From Marinifilaceae bacterium (GTDB lineage: Bacteria; Bacteroidota; Bacteroidia; Bacteroidales; Marinifilaceae), in assembly GCA_025210485.1 (NCBI GenBank), contig JAOARN010000003.1, positions 62,001 through 126,000 of the forward strand: a DNA stretch of 64,000 nucleotides. Reading direction: 5' to 3'. Under the pieces are notes generated by a model that worked only from the letters and a program-made list of their open reading frames with translations, was not told the DNA's origin and searched no databases. A program made the translations under genes and the position numbers. Below, piece after piece: positions 1-9,028 of this stretch. The first letter of the stretch is position 1. Each line of letters begins with the position of its first letter.

Positions 1-984
1 TATAATATAACCTCTGTATCATTTAATGATTCGTTTAGAAATTGTGAGGCAAATCCAGGGCCATCCTTGACTGCTAAATCGGTTAGCATCGAAAAGCTTA
101 AGCCTGTTGTGAATTGCCCATCAGCATTGATTAGGCGTTCGGCTAGTGGTTTGGCTTGCGATTATACTGTTGCTGGTGCAGAGCTTAATCCTACTTCTGT
201 TACTGATAATTGTAGTTTGGCTTCTGTTACTAATAATATTAATTCAACAAACAGTCTTGCAGGCGAATCATTCTCGATTGGAAATCATACTATTACATGG
301 ACAGCAACAGATGTTTCTGGAAATACATCTTCTTGTTCTTTTACTTTAATTGTAGAGGATAAAGCTGCTCCTTTGATTGTTGGTTGTCCTACATCTCCTA
401 TAGAAGAGGAAAAAACCAACTCTTGTAATTTTGCTATTAAAGATTATACAAAACTGATTACTGTTACAGATAATTGCGGAGGAGCTGTAAATATTGTACA
501 GTCACCTGCTCCGGGAACTTTAGTCACTGTTAACACTAATGTTCAAATTGTAGCTACCGATGGAGCAGGTAATTCGAGTAGCTGTAATTTCGAAGTTCGA
601 TTAGTTGACAAAATAAAACCTATTATATCCGATTTAAGCTCATTGAATGCTGATGAATGTGCTGATAGTGAACTTATTTCTCCACAGGTAAGTATGATTG
701 CAGGATTGAATTTAACAAATTCTATGATTTCTGATAATTGTACTGCTGATGTTAATTTAAGAATACAATATCGAATAAAACTTCCTGATAGTTCTTTTGC
801 TAATAATTGGGGTGTGAAGGCACCTGGTGCTAACTCAGCTTCGGATCCTTCGGCTTATGCATTTCCTCAGGGTAATAGTGAAATTTTATATAGAATTATC
901 GATGAAGCGGGTAATATAAGTAATGTGAAGGTTGTTACGATAAGAGTTCGACCTAAACCCAATCCTGGGGAGATAGAATTTTAA
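1..984 (+). CDS. HYR/Ig-like repeat surface protein, 5' end outside window
   Basis: The frame is open from base 1, so the start and signal peptide lie upstream; 327 residues are visible. They contain at least two hyalin-repeat (HYR) type modules, recognised by recurring Asp-Asn-Cys, an Ala-Thr-Asp-x-Ser/Ala-Gly-Asn core followed by a Ser-Cys-x-Phe strand, and a closing Val-x-Asp-Lys with a Pro-Ile or Pro-Leu start of the next module. HYR folds are Ig-like and typical of extracellular adhesins. The protein ends in VRPKPNPGEIEF, without the ~90-residue T9SS sorting domain seen in the 853-residue protein four genes downstream. The next gene begins 35 bases later on the same strand, so it is probably part of that operon. 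The ligand is unknown. Confidence 0.8.
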   Translation, partial: YNITSVSFNDSFRNCEANPGPSLTAKSVSIEKLKPVVNCPSALIRRSASGLACDYTVAGAELNPTSVTDNCSLASVTNNINSTNSLAGESFSIGNHTITWTATDVSGNTSSCSFTLIVEDKAAPLIVGCPTSPIEEEKTNSCNFAIKDYTKLITVTDNCGGAVNIVQSPAPGTLVTVNTNVQIVATDGAGNSSSCNFEVRLVDKIKPIISDLSSLNADECADSELISPQVSMIAGLNLTNSMISDNCTADVNLRIQYRIKLPDSSFANNWGVKAPGANSASDPSAYAFPQGNSEILYRIIDEAGNISNVKVVTIRVRPKPNPGEIEF

Positions 985-1019
985 TTAGTAAAATAAACAA
1001 AAAATTATACTACTTATTT

Positions 1020-1889
1020 ATGAGAACTACATTTAAATATTTTTTAGGACTAGCTGCTTGCCTGCTTATGGCTCAGGTGAGTATGGCTCAGTGGGTTGAT
1101 GCAACTACTGCTCCTCTTGGTGATGGAGACAACCCATATGTTGGAAATGAATATACTTATACTGTTACTACGGGTACTCCTGCCGGTACAGCAAAAGTAT
1201 GGGCTATTTTTACAGACAAAGGAACTACTGCTGCTTTAGCTGCAGATTATACTATGACTGGAATTAATACAGGTTCGGCAAAAATTACATGGAAAAAAGC
1301 AGGTACTTATTACCTTCGTTATGCTGAAACACTAAATGGATGTACTACTTATCGTGGTCAGAAGATTGTTGTTTCTGAAAATAATTTCTATATCACTCTT
1401 GCTGCTGATGGAGATAAGTGTAATGTGGAAGCTGGTAATGTTTTAGATTGGACAACTTATGAAACTAAGGCTGATAATAAAACTGATTTAGTGTATACAG
1501 TTACTAGACATACTGAGGCTGGATTCACCATAGACTCATGGAAGTTTGAAGCTACAATTGATTTACCAACAGGTATTAGTATTGATGCTGGTGAACTTAC
1601 AACAAATGATGCTGGTTGTACTGTTACCAATACTACTGGTTCGACATATACTTTTACTGGAATTACAAAAACGGACCTTGTGATAACTGTTAAAGCAAAA
1701 GGAAAAGTTACAGATGGAGGAAATCTTAAACTTACTTTATCTAAAGGTATTGCGATGAAAGGTGCTCTTGAGCTTAAAGATAACGAATTAAGACCTAGTA
1801 ATGTAGAAGAAACAAATGCTGCCCTTCGTGACAGAATTCAGACAATGGTTCTTAAACCACTTCCTGCAGCTAGTAATATTCAATTTTAA
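1020..1889 (+). CDS. Secreted PKD/Ig-like modular protein (289 aa)
   Basis: No named family recognised. The first 23 residues form a Sec signal peptide (hydrophobic core, then SMA before Gln24). Residues ~40-120 form a PKD-like module with the pattern Tyr-x-Val, Trp-x-Ile, Lys-Ile-Thr-Trp-x-x-Ala-Gly-x-Tyr-Tyr-Leu and Asn-Gly-Cys. The rest looks like an Ig/DUF11-like beta domain rich in Thr, Gly and Asp. It ends in LKPLPAASNIQF, similar to the ends of the neighbouring proteins. There is no T9SS sorting domain and no lipobox. It sits 13 bases before the next gene in an apparent operon that ends with PorP/SprF genes, so a cell-surface structural role is inferred. Confidence 0.8.
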   Translation: MRTTFKYFLGLAACLLMAQVSMAQWVDATTAPLGDGDNPYVGNEYTYTVTTGTPAGTAKVWAIFTDKGTTAALAADYTMTGINTGSAKITWKKAGTYYLRYAETLNGCTTYRGQKIVVSENNFYITLAADGDKCNVEAGNVLDWTTYETKADNKTDLVYTVTRHTEAGFTIDSWKFEATIDLPTGISIDAGELTTNDAGCTVTNTTGSTYTFTGITKTDLVITVKAKGKVTDGGNLKLTLSKGIAMKGALELKDNELRPSNVEETNAALRDRIQTMVLKPLPAASNIQF

Positions 1890-1902
1890 TAATATTTGAA
1901 TT

Positions 1903-2754
1903 ATGAATTATATGAAAAATATTTTTGTGGTACTAATAATGTTTGTTGCAATTAGTGCCACGGCTCAAACAGGTAAAACTCCATTTTTGAATTCAACCCA
2001 CAATTATAATGTCAACAATATTGCTGGTAGTACTTATTTATGGGAAGTTTTTCTTGGAGATGAAGGCACCGCAGCTACTGCAGGAACTCATTATTCTATT
2101 AAAAATGAAGGAACCAACTCATCTGACATCACTTGGTTAAAAGCCAATAATCCAGCTTCTGCTGATACTAAAGAACAGAAGTATTTTGTTGTGATTACCG
2201 AAACAGGTGCAAATGGCTGTATAACTAAAAGAGCTATTGATGTAGTTGTTGAAGCTAACGAATTTGATGTTACTATTGAAGATCCAGGAACAGCTTTATG
2301 TTCTAGTGCAGATGGTAAAATTATTAATACTGCTAAAGATAACTTAGGTAATTCTACTCGTTCTTTCAAGGTGAAAATGACTACAGATGGAGCATATCCA
2401 ACTGCTGGTTTCAAACCAGAATGGGAGTTTGAATATGAATTGACATCTACTATTGGTGACTTTACAAAATTACCAGTATGCGTAGGTGGTACAATTTCAG
2501 CTCCGTCGCATACAAGTATTGTCGCTGGTATTAAAAAATTAACAGGTAAGATAACAGTTCCTGCTGGTACTGCAGAAGTTACTATTACTACTGAGTCTGC
2601 TAATATTTGGGGAACAGCTGACGAAACAATAGTATTGAAACTTAAGGCTGTTAAAGAGAATAAATACTCTACTCCTGAAGCTGATAATACTAATAATACT
2701 GAAGATATCATTATTAAACCAATTCCAACAACAACGGATATTGCAACAGATTAA
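1903..2754 (+). CDS. Secreted PKD/Ig-like modular protein (283 aa)
   Basis: Same architecture as the preceding gene. The signal peptide ends in ATA before Gln22. A PKD-like module follows (Tyr-x-Trp-x-Val, Ser-Asp-Ile-Thr-Trp, Tyr-Phe-Val-Val-Ile-Thr-Glu, Asn-Gly-Cys), then an Ig-like beta domain. It ends in IKPIPTTTDIATD. There is no sorting domain. A second in-frame ATG lies at 1912; the upstream ATG was kept because it gives a normal n-region. An 83-base gap with a strong hairpin separates it from the next gene. The function is unknown; position and composition suggest a surface-fibre or adhesin subunit. Confidence 0.8.
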   Translation: MNYMKNIFVVLIMFVAISATAQTGKTPFLNSTHNYNVNNIAGSTYLWEVFLGDEGTAATAGTHYSIKNEGTNSSDITWLKANNPASADTKEQKYFVVITETGANGCITKRAIDVVVEANEFDVTIEDPGTALCSSADGKIINTAKDNLGNSTRSFKVKMTTDGAYPTAGFKPEWEFEYELTSTIGDFTKLPVCVGGTISAPSHTSIVAGIKKLTGKITVPAGTAEVTITTESANIWGTADETIVLKLKAVKENKYSTPEADNTNNTEDIIIKPIPTTTDIATD

Positions 2755-2785
2755 TTCAGCTTAATAAAATAAAAAAAATAAAACT

Positions 2786-2821
2786 CAATCTACTTCTTGA
2801 ATATGCTTAAGAAGTAGATTG
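2786..2821 (+). promoter_or_regulatory. Perfect 13-bp hairpin inside the secreted-protein operon
   Basis: Bases 2786-2798 (CAATCTACTTCTT) pair perfectly with 2809-2821, with a 10-base loop. No T-tract follows on the + strand, so it is not a standard intrinsic terminator. It lies in the only sizeable gap (83 bases) between otherwise tightly packed genes, 16 bases before the next ATG. It could be an mRNA-stabilising or processing hairpin, or could limit translation of the next gene. Confidence 0.6.
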
Positions 2822-2837
2822 GTAAAAAATATTAGAT

Positions 2838-3842
2838 ATGAAAAGATTTTTTTATTCAATATTTGCTTTAGTAGCTTTTGTTAGTTTTTCTAATATTGCT
2901 GCAGCACAAACTAATTCAGGTACAACTCCTGCAATTGGTACATCCCATAGCTATTGGGTTAATTCTAGTGATGGAACTACAGGTAAATTTGACACTGAAG
3001 GCCATAAAGGAAATGATTTCCAATGGTATATTACAAAATCAGATCTAGTAGGTGCTGTTCCTGCAGGTGACTTAAGTATAACATCTCCAGTAAAAACTTA
3101 TGTAAATGGTGCTACAGCTGTTACTGATATGTTTAAGGTTGATATTGATTGGCATGCTCCTTCTGTAAAAGGGGTTTACTACTTACATATTATTGAAACT
3201 GCTACTAATGGCTGTACCAATCATAAGGTAGAAAGAATTCAACCATTTAGTGATTTCAAATTACTTGTAAACAATATCAATAATCTTACAACTGAGGCTG
3301 ATGAAGCTGATAATATGACTGTTTGTGCAAATGATGTAACTCCTGTTTTAATTGATACTAAAGGAACGGCAGGCGATTTATCAGATGATGAAATCAGATA
3401 TAATTACGGTGTTAAGAAATTATATTATAAGATTACAGCACAGAATTTTGATAAAACACAAGCAAACTTCAAGTTCGATTATAATATTGATATTACTGAT
3501 GGTCCTACTACATTCTCAGCTTCATGGGGTACAATTGCAGGCGGAACATATACTAAAGTTGCTGATTTGACATTTACTGATGGAACTGATGCAACAGTAA
3601 ACATCGATGGTATTGCTGCAGCTGTAAATAAAACATTCTATGTGGTGGTAACACTTGATTACAACCAGGGAGATGCTACATTCAATGCTCCATTTGAAGG
3701 AACTGCTGTTCACGATTGTGTGTTCACATTAAAAGGCGCTAGTCAGGCTGCTGGAAATGCTATAGCTGCTCTACCTGCTGATGCTGACAGAAAACAAATT
3801 GTTAATCCAAGACCTAGTACTTCAGTTATTAGTTCAAACTAA
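2838..3842 (+). CDS. Secreted PKD/Ig-like modular protein (334 aa)
   Basis: Third complete member of the local series. The signal peptide is about 23 residues, ending AAA before Gln24. The N-terminal PKD-like module carries Phe-Gln-Trp-Tyr-Ile, Val-Asp-Ile-Asp-Trp, Gly-Val-Tyr-Tyr-Leu-His-Ile-Ile-Glu-Thr and Asn-Gly-Cys. A second beta-rich domain contains three spaced Asp clusters. It ends in NPRPSTSVISSN, again the Pro-x-Pro tail seen in its neighbours. There is no T9SS sorting domain. It is 24 bases upstream of the next gene. Role inferred as a cell-surface structural or adhesive subunit. Confidence 0.8.
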   Translation: MKRFFYSIFALVAFVSFSNIAAAQTNSGTTPAIGTSHSYWVNSSDGTTGKFDTEGHKGNDFQWYITKSDLVGAVPAGDLSITSPVKTYVNGATAVTDMFKVDIDWHAPSVKGVYYLHIIETATNGCTNHKVERIQPFSDFKLLVNNINNLTTEADEADNMTVCANDVTPVLIDTKGTAGDLSDDEIRYNYGVKKLYYKITAQNFDKTQANFKFDYNIDITDGPTTFSASWGTIAGGTYTKVADLTFTDGTDATVNIDGIAAAVNKTFYVVVTLDYNQGDATFNAPFEGTAVHDCVFTLKGASQAAGNAIAALPADADRKQIVNPRPSTSVISSN

Positions 3843-3866
3843 TTGTTAACAAAAAAAAATAAGTAA

Positions 3867-5228
3867 TTGAGAAATCAAATACATAAAACTATTCTAATCA
3901 TGACATTCATGATACTGGCCGTAGCACATAAAGCTACGGCCCAGGGTAGTTTTGTCGTGTTTGAAGAGGCTACTAGAATATATTCCGTCGATAATCATCC
4001 TGGGAATACATACGAATGGGCTGTATATAATCTTGCTGATATAAATAATGAAATCACAGATCTTAATATTGTTGAGATACTTGATGGAAAGACAGACCAT
4101 CAGGCTGAAATAAAGTGGAAAAAAGCAGGAGATTATCTATTAATTATTAGAGAGCAAGGTATTTGCCAAAATCTTAAGGCAACAAAGATTAAAGTGGTTG
4201 ATAATGCTAGCATAGCGCTTACTGTTTTTAATTCAATAGATTGTTATGACGGTTTAAACCCATACTCTACACCAGTGGAACTAAAATTAGGAGCTGCTGA
4301 TATTGATGCGGCTATGTACCCTATAACAGTAGAATACTCTATAGCAGGTAATGGCGCAGGAAATCCAAGCAATGGTACAGCAACAATTGTAAATAAAGGA
4401 GAGTTACTTCAAATAAGTGAATTAATTGAAGATGCTGATCTAACAAAGGAATTTACAATTAGGCTTACTGCTGCTAAAAATAAATATGGCGGTAGAATTA
4501 ATATCACTGCAGGTAAAGAGGAACATATAAGAAAAGTATTTGAACAGCCTGATATCAATGATATTGTCGCTGATTATATGACTGCTAGAATGCAAACAGT
4601 CACAGTAACTGCTTCTTGTAATTATGAAATAAGTGGTGATGCAGGACTCAAATATACTTGGGCTGTAAAGGGCCATCCAGAAATCGATTTAACAGGATAT
4701 ACTAATACTCTTGCCCATATTGATTGGAGATTGCCAGGAACATATACCCTACAGGTTTATGGTACAGCTCCAGCAGTATTAAATAATTGTAATACCGAAC
4801 TTAAAGAAATTACTGTACAAGTATTACCAATGGGAACATTGAAATTTAAAGATGATACGGATCATGTAATTACTTGTTCTCGATTAGCTGCAAACAAGAA
4901 TGGTGGGCCATTAGATAATAGTGAATTTATTATTGATATAAATGGAGGTGCTGGACCATATACTGTTTACTATACTATTAGAAGACCAGATGGAACTTTA
5001 TACACTGTGGCTCCTGTAAAAACAAAAAATTTAACTAAAAATGGACTAATATCTATTTTAAATAAATTTGAAAATACTACAGCAACAATGGAATCTTTCG
5101 AGGTGGAGCTGACAAAAGCGGTTACTCGTGATGGAGTTGAGCTTCGACTAGGAACAAAAGACGAAAGAACTAGATATATCAGAGTTAGAAATAAACCAAG
5201 CTTAGGCGGTGTAATAACTGCAAATTAA
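3867..5228 (+). CDS. Secreted protein with two PKD/Ig-like module pairs (453 aa)
   Basis: It starts with TTG at 3867. This start is preferred over the in-frame ATG at 3900 because it supplies the charged n-region (MRNQIHK) that a signal peptide needs; cleavage is expected after ATA at residue 25. The protein holds the local module twice. Residues ~30-115 (Ala-Glu-Ile-Lys-Trp-x-x-Ala-Gly-Asp-Tyr-Leu) are followed by an Ig-like domain. A linker with Gln-Pro-Asp-Ile-Asn-Asp-Ile then leads to a second PKD-like module (His-Ile-Asp-Trp, Gly-Thr-Tyr-Thr-Leu, Asn-Asn-Cys) and a second Ig-like domain. It ends in RNKPSLGGVITAN. It shows that the shorter neighbours correspond to single repeating units. 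No sorting domain. Confidence 0.8.
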   Translation: MRNQIHKTILIMTFMILAVAHKATAQGSFVVFEEATRIYSVDNHPGNTYEWAVYNLADINNEITDLNIVEILDGKTDHQAEIKWKKAGDYLLIIREQGICQNLKATKIKVVDNASIALTVFNSIDCYDGLNPYSTPVELKLGAADIDAAMYPITVEYSIAGNGAGNPSNGTATIVNKGELLQISELIEDADLTKEFTIRLTAAKNKYGGRINITAGKEEHIRKVFEQPDINDIVADYMTARMQTVTVTASCNYEISGDAGLKYTWAVKGHPEIDLTGYTNTLAHIDWRLPGTYTLQVYGTAPAVLNNCNTELKEITVQVLPMGTLKFKDDTDHVITCSRLAANKNGGPLDNSEFIIDINGGAGPYTVYYTIRRPDGTLYTVAPVKTKNLTKNGLISILNKFENTTATMESFEVELTKAVTRDGVELRLGTKDERTRYIRVRNKPSLGGVITAN

Positions 5229-5237
5229 TAATCGAAT

Positions 5238-7799
5238 ATGCTAAGAAAATTAATATATATAATTTACTTGATTGCAGGGCTAATAATCCTTTCTGGGAAT
5301 ATTGTATCTGCTCAGCATATTGATATTATGGTTGGAGAATCTAGAGAATTCGAAATTCCTGATAATCCTAATTTTACATTTCATTGGGAATTGGAAGATC
5401 CAGCAGGAACGATTATTAAATTGCCTTCAAATACTAATAAAACGGCTAAGCGAATATTCAATACTCCTGGTAATCATATCGTAAGAGTGCAGGCTGAGGA
5501 TAGAATTACGGCTTGTTTGTCCGAAAAACTTGAAATAACTGTTAATGTTATTGATGCAGCTCCTACGGCTATTTGGAAAAATACGCCAACTATAGTTTGT
5601 GCTGCCAATGACAATCTTAGCTCTGGTAGATTTGAGCTTGAGGTTGAATATAATGGTCCTCGACCTTGGACTTTTAAATATAAACTTGATGGTTCGGTTG
5701 CTAAAACGCCTCATGGCGCTGAGCAAATAATGGGCAATACATTCAAATTTGAAACTTTCTACAGAAATAATACTAAAGCGCCTAAGGATATTAAACTAGA
5801 ATTAGTGGAAGCTAAAACTCTTACTGGTATTCCTGTAACAGTGGATGCCGCTGAGCAGATAAAAACAATTACAGTTAGGGCATTACCTAATCCTCAGTTC
5901 TTAAGATATACTAATGATGCAATGATTAATTCAATACAGCATTTTACTGTATTGGTTGGAAAATTGAGAAGATATACTGTGGATGTTCCTTACGGTGCTA
6001 CAAAACTTAATGAGAAGATTACTAATTACGATGCAGTCAATGACTTACTTGAATTTGATATCCAATGGGGCGATATTGAAGGGGATTATGAAATAGGTGT
6101 AAGGGATGAAAATGCTGAAGGTTGTGAATCTGATAATGTTAAGGCATATGTCGAATTATTTAAGGAAAAACTTGTTTATTTAGGTCCTGATAGAACATTA
6201 TGTGTTGGATCGAGCTTAACCCTAGTTCCTGAACATCCTGATCCTAGCAGAGAATATGAGTATACTTGGTTTGATAGTAATAATGACAAAGTTAAGCAAA
6301 TAAATGCAGGCGGAGTATATTGGATTAAGGCTGTTGATAAGAAATCAGGAGCATATGATAGTGACTATGTTGTTATAACTGAAATTCCTTTGCCTGATGT
6401 TAATCTAGGTGCAGATATATTATTGACTGTGGGTGAAACTAGAGAACTTGATGCAGGTAATTTCACAGGTGCTTCTTATTTGTGGTCAACTGGTGAAACT
6501 ACCAGATATATTGACGTAAACAAAGCCGATACCTATAATGTTACTGTTACAAGTGCTGAGGGATGTATTGGTAAAGATGAAATCAATGTTACAAGCATGG
6601 AAGATGTATTTGTGATAAATCTTGGATCTGATATTACTAGATGTGCTGGCGAGACAGTAACTCTTGATCCTCGTCCAAATTACCCTCAGGCATATACTTA
6701 CTCATGGTCAAATGGTGCGACTAGCCCAACTATTGATGTAACTACAGAAGGAGAATATACCGTATCGGTTATAGATCCAAAAGGAAACAAAAAAGAGGAT
6801 AAAATATATGTCACTTTTAATGAATCACCTATAGTAGACCTAGGCGATGATTTATCATTATTTGCTGGCGAAACAATTGATCTTGATGCTGGTAATGCCA
6901 AACTTGGAGAAGTATATGAGTGGAGCACAGGAGACACTGATCAATCAATAAAAGTAAATATTGCAGGTTTATATTCTGTTAAAGTAACCAACAAGTATAA
7001 TTGTTCAAACACTGATGATGTTAATATTATCTTCAGAAATGGAGAACGCTTTACAGTCGACGTTGGTGCTGATAAGGCTATCTGTGAGGGCGAAAGTGTT
7101 AGAATAAATGCTATACTTGATGTAGATTTAGTTGGAGAAATATATAAATGGAAACATGTTTCAAGGAGCAAAGCTGTAAATAATCTTAAGGATGTAAGTA
7201 ATACTATTACTATTGACCAAACAGGTCAGTATTGCGTTACCGTAACCGACCAATATGGAAATACAGAAGAAGACTGTATGGACCTAATTGTTTCGCCACG
7301 ACCAATAGTTGATTTAGGTGGTACAATCAAAGCTGCTATTGGAACAAATGTTACTTTAGATGCTAAGAATCCAGGAGCTTTCTATACATGGAATGATGAT
7401 GCAAATTCTGTTAGTCAGAAAATAGAAGTAGACAAATCTGGCGAATATATGGTTACTGTTACTAATGAAGAGGGTTGTTCAACCACAGATTTAGTATCTG
7501 TTGAAATAAGTGGAAATATCAAATATTATGTGGAATTCCCTTCAGCATTTAGACCAACAGGAGATAAACAAAATATAAAAACTTTTGGTCCTCGCCACAA
7601 TGGTGTTAAGACCTACAAATTGCTTATCTATGATAGAACAGGTCATTTGATGTTTAAGTCAACTGATGTGAACGATAGATGGGACGGACGCTATAATGGT
7701 AAGCTCCAAGTTATGGATGCTTATGTGTACTTTGTTAAAGTAGAATTCCTAAACGGAACTAAGAAAGAAAAACACGGAAATGTGAGTTTGATATATTAA
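5238..7799 (+). CDS. Ig-like repeat protein with T9SS type B (gliding-associated) C-terminal domain
   Basis: 853 residues, starting 9 bases after the previous gene. The signal peptide ends VSA before Gln26. The N-terminal third resembles the upstream proteins: a PKD-like module, then an Ig-like domain, then a Val-Arg-Ala-Leu-Pro-Asn-Pro linker. Six repeats of ~75 residues follow, beginning near residues 313, 388, 459, 533, 607 and 691. Their theme is Val-x-Leu-Gly-x-Asp, Gly-Glu-Thr, Tyr-x-Trp-Ser-x-Gly, Gly-x-Tyr-x-Val-x-Val-Thr and a Cys. Residues ~763-853 match the gliding-motility-associated (CHU_C, type B) sorting domain: Phe-Pro-Ser-Ala-Phe-x-Pro-x-Gly-Asp, Tyr-Asp-Arg-x-Gly, Trp-Asp-Gly and a final Gly-Asn-Val-Ser-Leu-Ile. 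In this phylum such proteins are exported by T9SS with a PorP/SprF partner, here encoded directly downstream. It is the likely surface-attached member of the cluster. Confidence 0.92.
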   Translation: MLRKLIYIIYLIAGLIILSGNIVSAQHIDIMVGESREFEIPDNPNFTFHWELEDPAGTIIKLPSNTNKTAKRIFNTPGNHIVRVQAEDRITACLSEKLEITVNVIDAAPTAIWKNTPTIVCAANDNLSSGRFELEVEYNGPRPWTFKYKLDGSVAKTPHGAEQIMGNTFKFETFYRNNTKAPKDIKLELVEAKTLTGIPVTVDAAEQIKTITVRALPNPQFLRYTNDAMINSIQHFTVLVGKLRRYTVDVPYGATKLNEKITNYDAVNDLLEFDIQWGDIEGDYEIGVRDENAEGCESDNVKAYVELFKEKLVYLGPDRTLCVGSSLTLVPEHPDPSREYEYTWFDSNNDKVKQINAGGVYWIKAVDKKSGAYDSDYVVITEIPLPDVNLGADILLTVGETRELDAGNFTGASYLWSTGETTRYIDVNKADTYNVTVTSAEGCIGKDEINVTSMEDVFVINLGSDITRCAGETVTLDPRPNYPQAYTYSWSNGATSPTIDVTTEGEYTVSVIDPKGNKKEDKIYVTFNESPIVDLGDDLSLFAGETIDLDAGNAKLGEVYEWSTGDTDQSIKVNIAGLYSVKVTNKYNCSNTDDVNIIFRNGERFTVDVGADKAICEGESVRINAILDVDLVGEIYKWKHVSRSKAVNNLKDVSNTITIDQTGQYCVTVTDQYGNTEEDCMDLIVSPRPIVDLGGTIKAAIGTNVTLDAKNPGAFYTWNDDANSVSQKIEVDKSGEYMVTVTNEEGCSTTDLVSVEISGNIKYYVEFPSAFRPTGDKQNIKTFGPRHNGVKTYKLLIYDRTGHLMFKSTDVNDRWDGRYNGKLQVMDAYVYFVKVEFLNGTKKEKHGNVSLIY

Positions 7800-7824
7800 G
7801 AATAAATTTTATTGCAAATTTAGT

Positions 7825-8886
7825 ATGAGAAAGAGTATATTGTTTACGGTTCTAGTATTGGTGCTTTGTATTAGCAATGCACTGGGCCAGCGTGTACACT
7901 CTTCTCAATTCTATTCAAATCCAATGTTGTTAAACCCTGCCCTAACAGGTAATTCCGATTATCAATTAAGAGCAGGTATTAACTACCGTAATCAATGGAA
8001 TAGTGTTACAGTTCCATTTGTTTCGCAAAATGCATTTGTAGATGGAAAGTTGAATTCAACCTTCTTGGTTGAAAAATCGTGGATAGGGATTGGAGGAATG
8101 CTGTTCTCTGATAAAGCAGGTAGTGGAGGATTAAAAACTAACCAACTTACTTTATCGAGTTCATTTAATAAAAGTTTGAACCGACGTAATTCTATGTTAC
8201 TTAGTTTTGGACTTACTGCAGAAATTACAAATAAAGCTATTGATTATCATAAACTTGTTTTTGACGATCAATGGAATGAAAACTTTTTTGACCCAGGGCA
8301 AACAACTCAGGAAGATATTAATTCACGATCATTATTTTATGTCGATTTATCTTTTGGTACAATGTTTTCATATTATCAGGACAAAAGACATAGGTATTAT
8401 ATGGGTGTGGCTGTTGGACATATCAACCAACCTAATGAATCATTCTATAATGTGACTAATAATCTTAAAACTAGATTTATAGCACATGCAGGAGCTGATA
8501 TTAAATTTTCTCAGCGAATGTCAATTACTCCTGACTTTATACATATTACAGAGAAAGGAGCCAGCGAATGGGTTCTAGGTAGTAATATGCAGCTCAGAGT
8601 TGGTCGTAATGGCGTTGTTATGCATTATGGTATGAGATATCGTTTTACTCAAGATATTATTCCTAATTTTGGTGTTGAGAAGGATAAGTATAAATTTATG
8701 ATCAGTTATGATGTAAATGTATCCCAACTATCTCGTGCATCATCATACCGTGGTGGTTTCGAATTAAGTTTTATATTCCAAAATAAGTATTCTGACAGAA
8801 GAAAACTTAGACATGTAAGAAGAAACAGAAATGTCAAAAAACTTGGAAATAAAGCCCTTTCTTGTCCAAAATTCACTAATAAATAA
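7825..8886 (+). CDS. PorP/SprF family type IX secretion protein (first copy)
   Basis: 353 residues with a signal peptide (ALG before Gln22) and the PorP/SprF opening: Phe-Tyr-Ser-Asn-Pro-Met-Leu-Leu-Asn-Pro-Ala-Leu-Thr-Gly, then Tyr-Arg-Asn-Gln-Trp-Asn. Alternating amphipathic strands throughout fit an outer-membrane beta-barrel. Family members such as SprF are needed for secretion or surface attachment of a cognate type B-sorted protein and are usually encoded next to it. Here the gene follows 25 bases after the 853-residue sorting-domain protein, so the pair is probably functional. The Arg/Lys-rich C-terminus (~residues 318-353) probably faces the periplasm. Confidence 0.93.
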   Translation: MRKSILFTVLVLVLCISNALGQRVHSSQFYSNPMLLNPALTGNSDYQLRAGINYRNQWNSVTVPFVSQNAFVDGKLNSTFLVEKSWIGIGGMLFSDKAGSGGLKTNQLTLSSSFNKSLNRRNSMLLSFGLTAEITNKAIDYHKLVFDDQWNENFFDPGQTTQEDINSRSLFYVDLSFGTMFSYYQDKRHRYYMGVAVGHINQPNESFYNVTNNLKTRFIAHAGADIKFSQRMSITPDFIHITEKGASEWVLGSNMQLRVGRNGVVMHYGMRYRFTQDIIPNFGVEKDKYKFMISYDVNVSQLSRASSYRGGFELSFIFQNKYSDRRKLRHVRRNRNVKKLGNKALSCPKFTNK

Positions 8887-9028
8887 AAAATTTAGGGTAG
8901 TTTTTAATTTCAATGGATATACTATATATGCATGGTATTCATATTTAAACCATAAGCATCCATATATTTAGATAGTTGATAATATATTATGGAAATTATT
9001 GTTATTTAAGTAGTAAAAAAATTATACT

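Noticed and set aside
2091-2711. 206-residue minus-strand frame over the second complete surface-protein gene
   Set aside because: It is opposite a gene with a signal peptide and conserved module; the frame is a by-product of Thr/Ala-rich codons.
5238-7799. Classic type A T9SS sorting domain or SprB repeats
   Set aside because: The C-terminus matches the gliding-associated type B domain, and the repeats are ~75-residue Ig-like units unlike SprB repeats.
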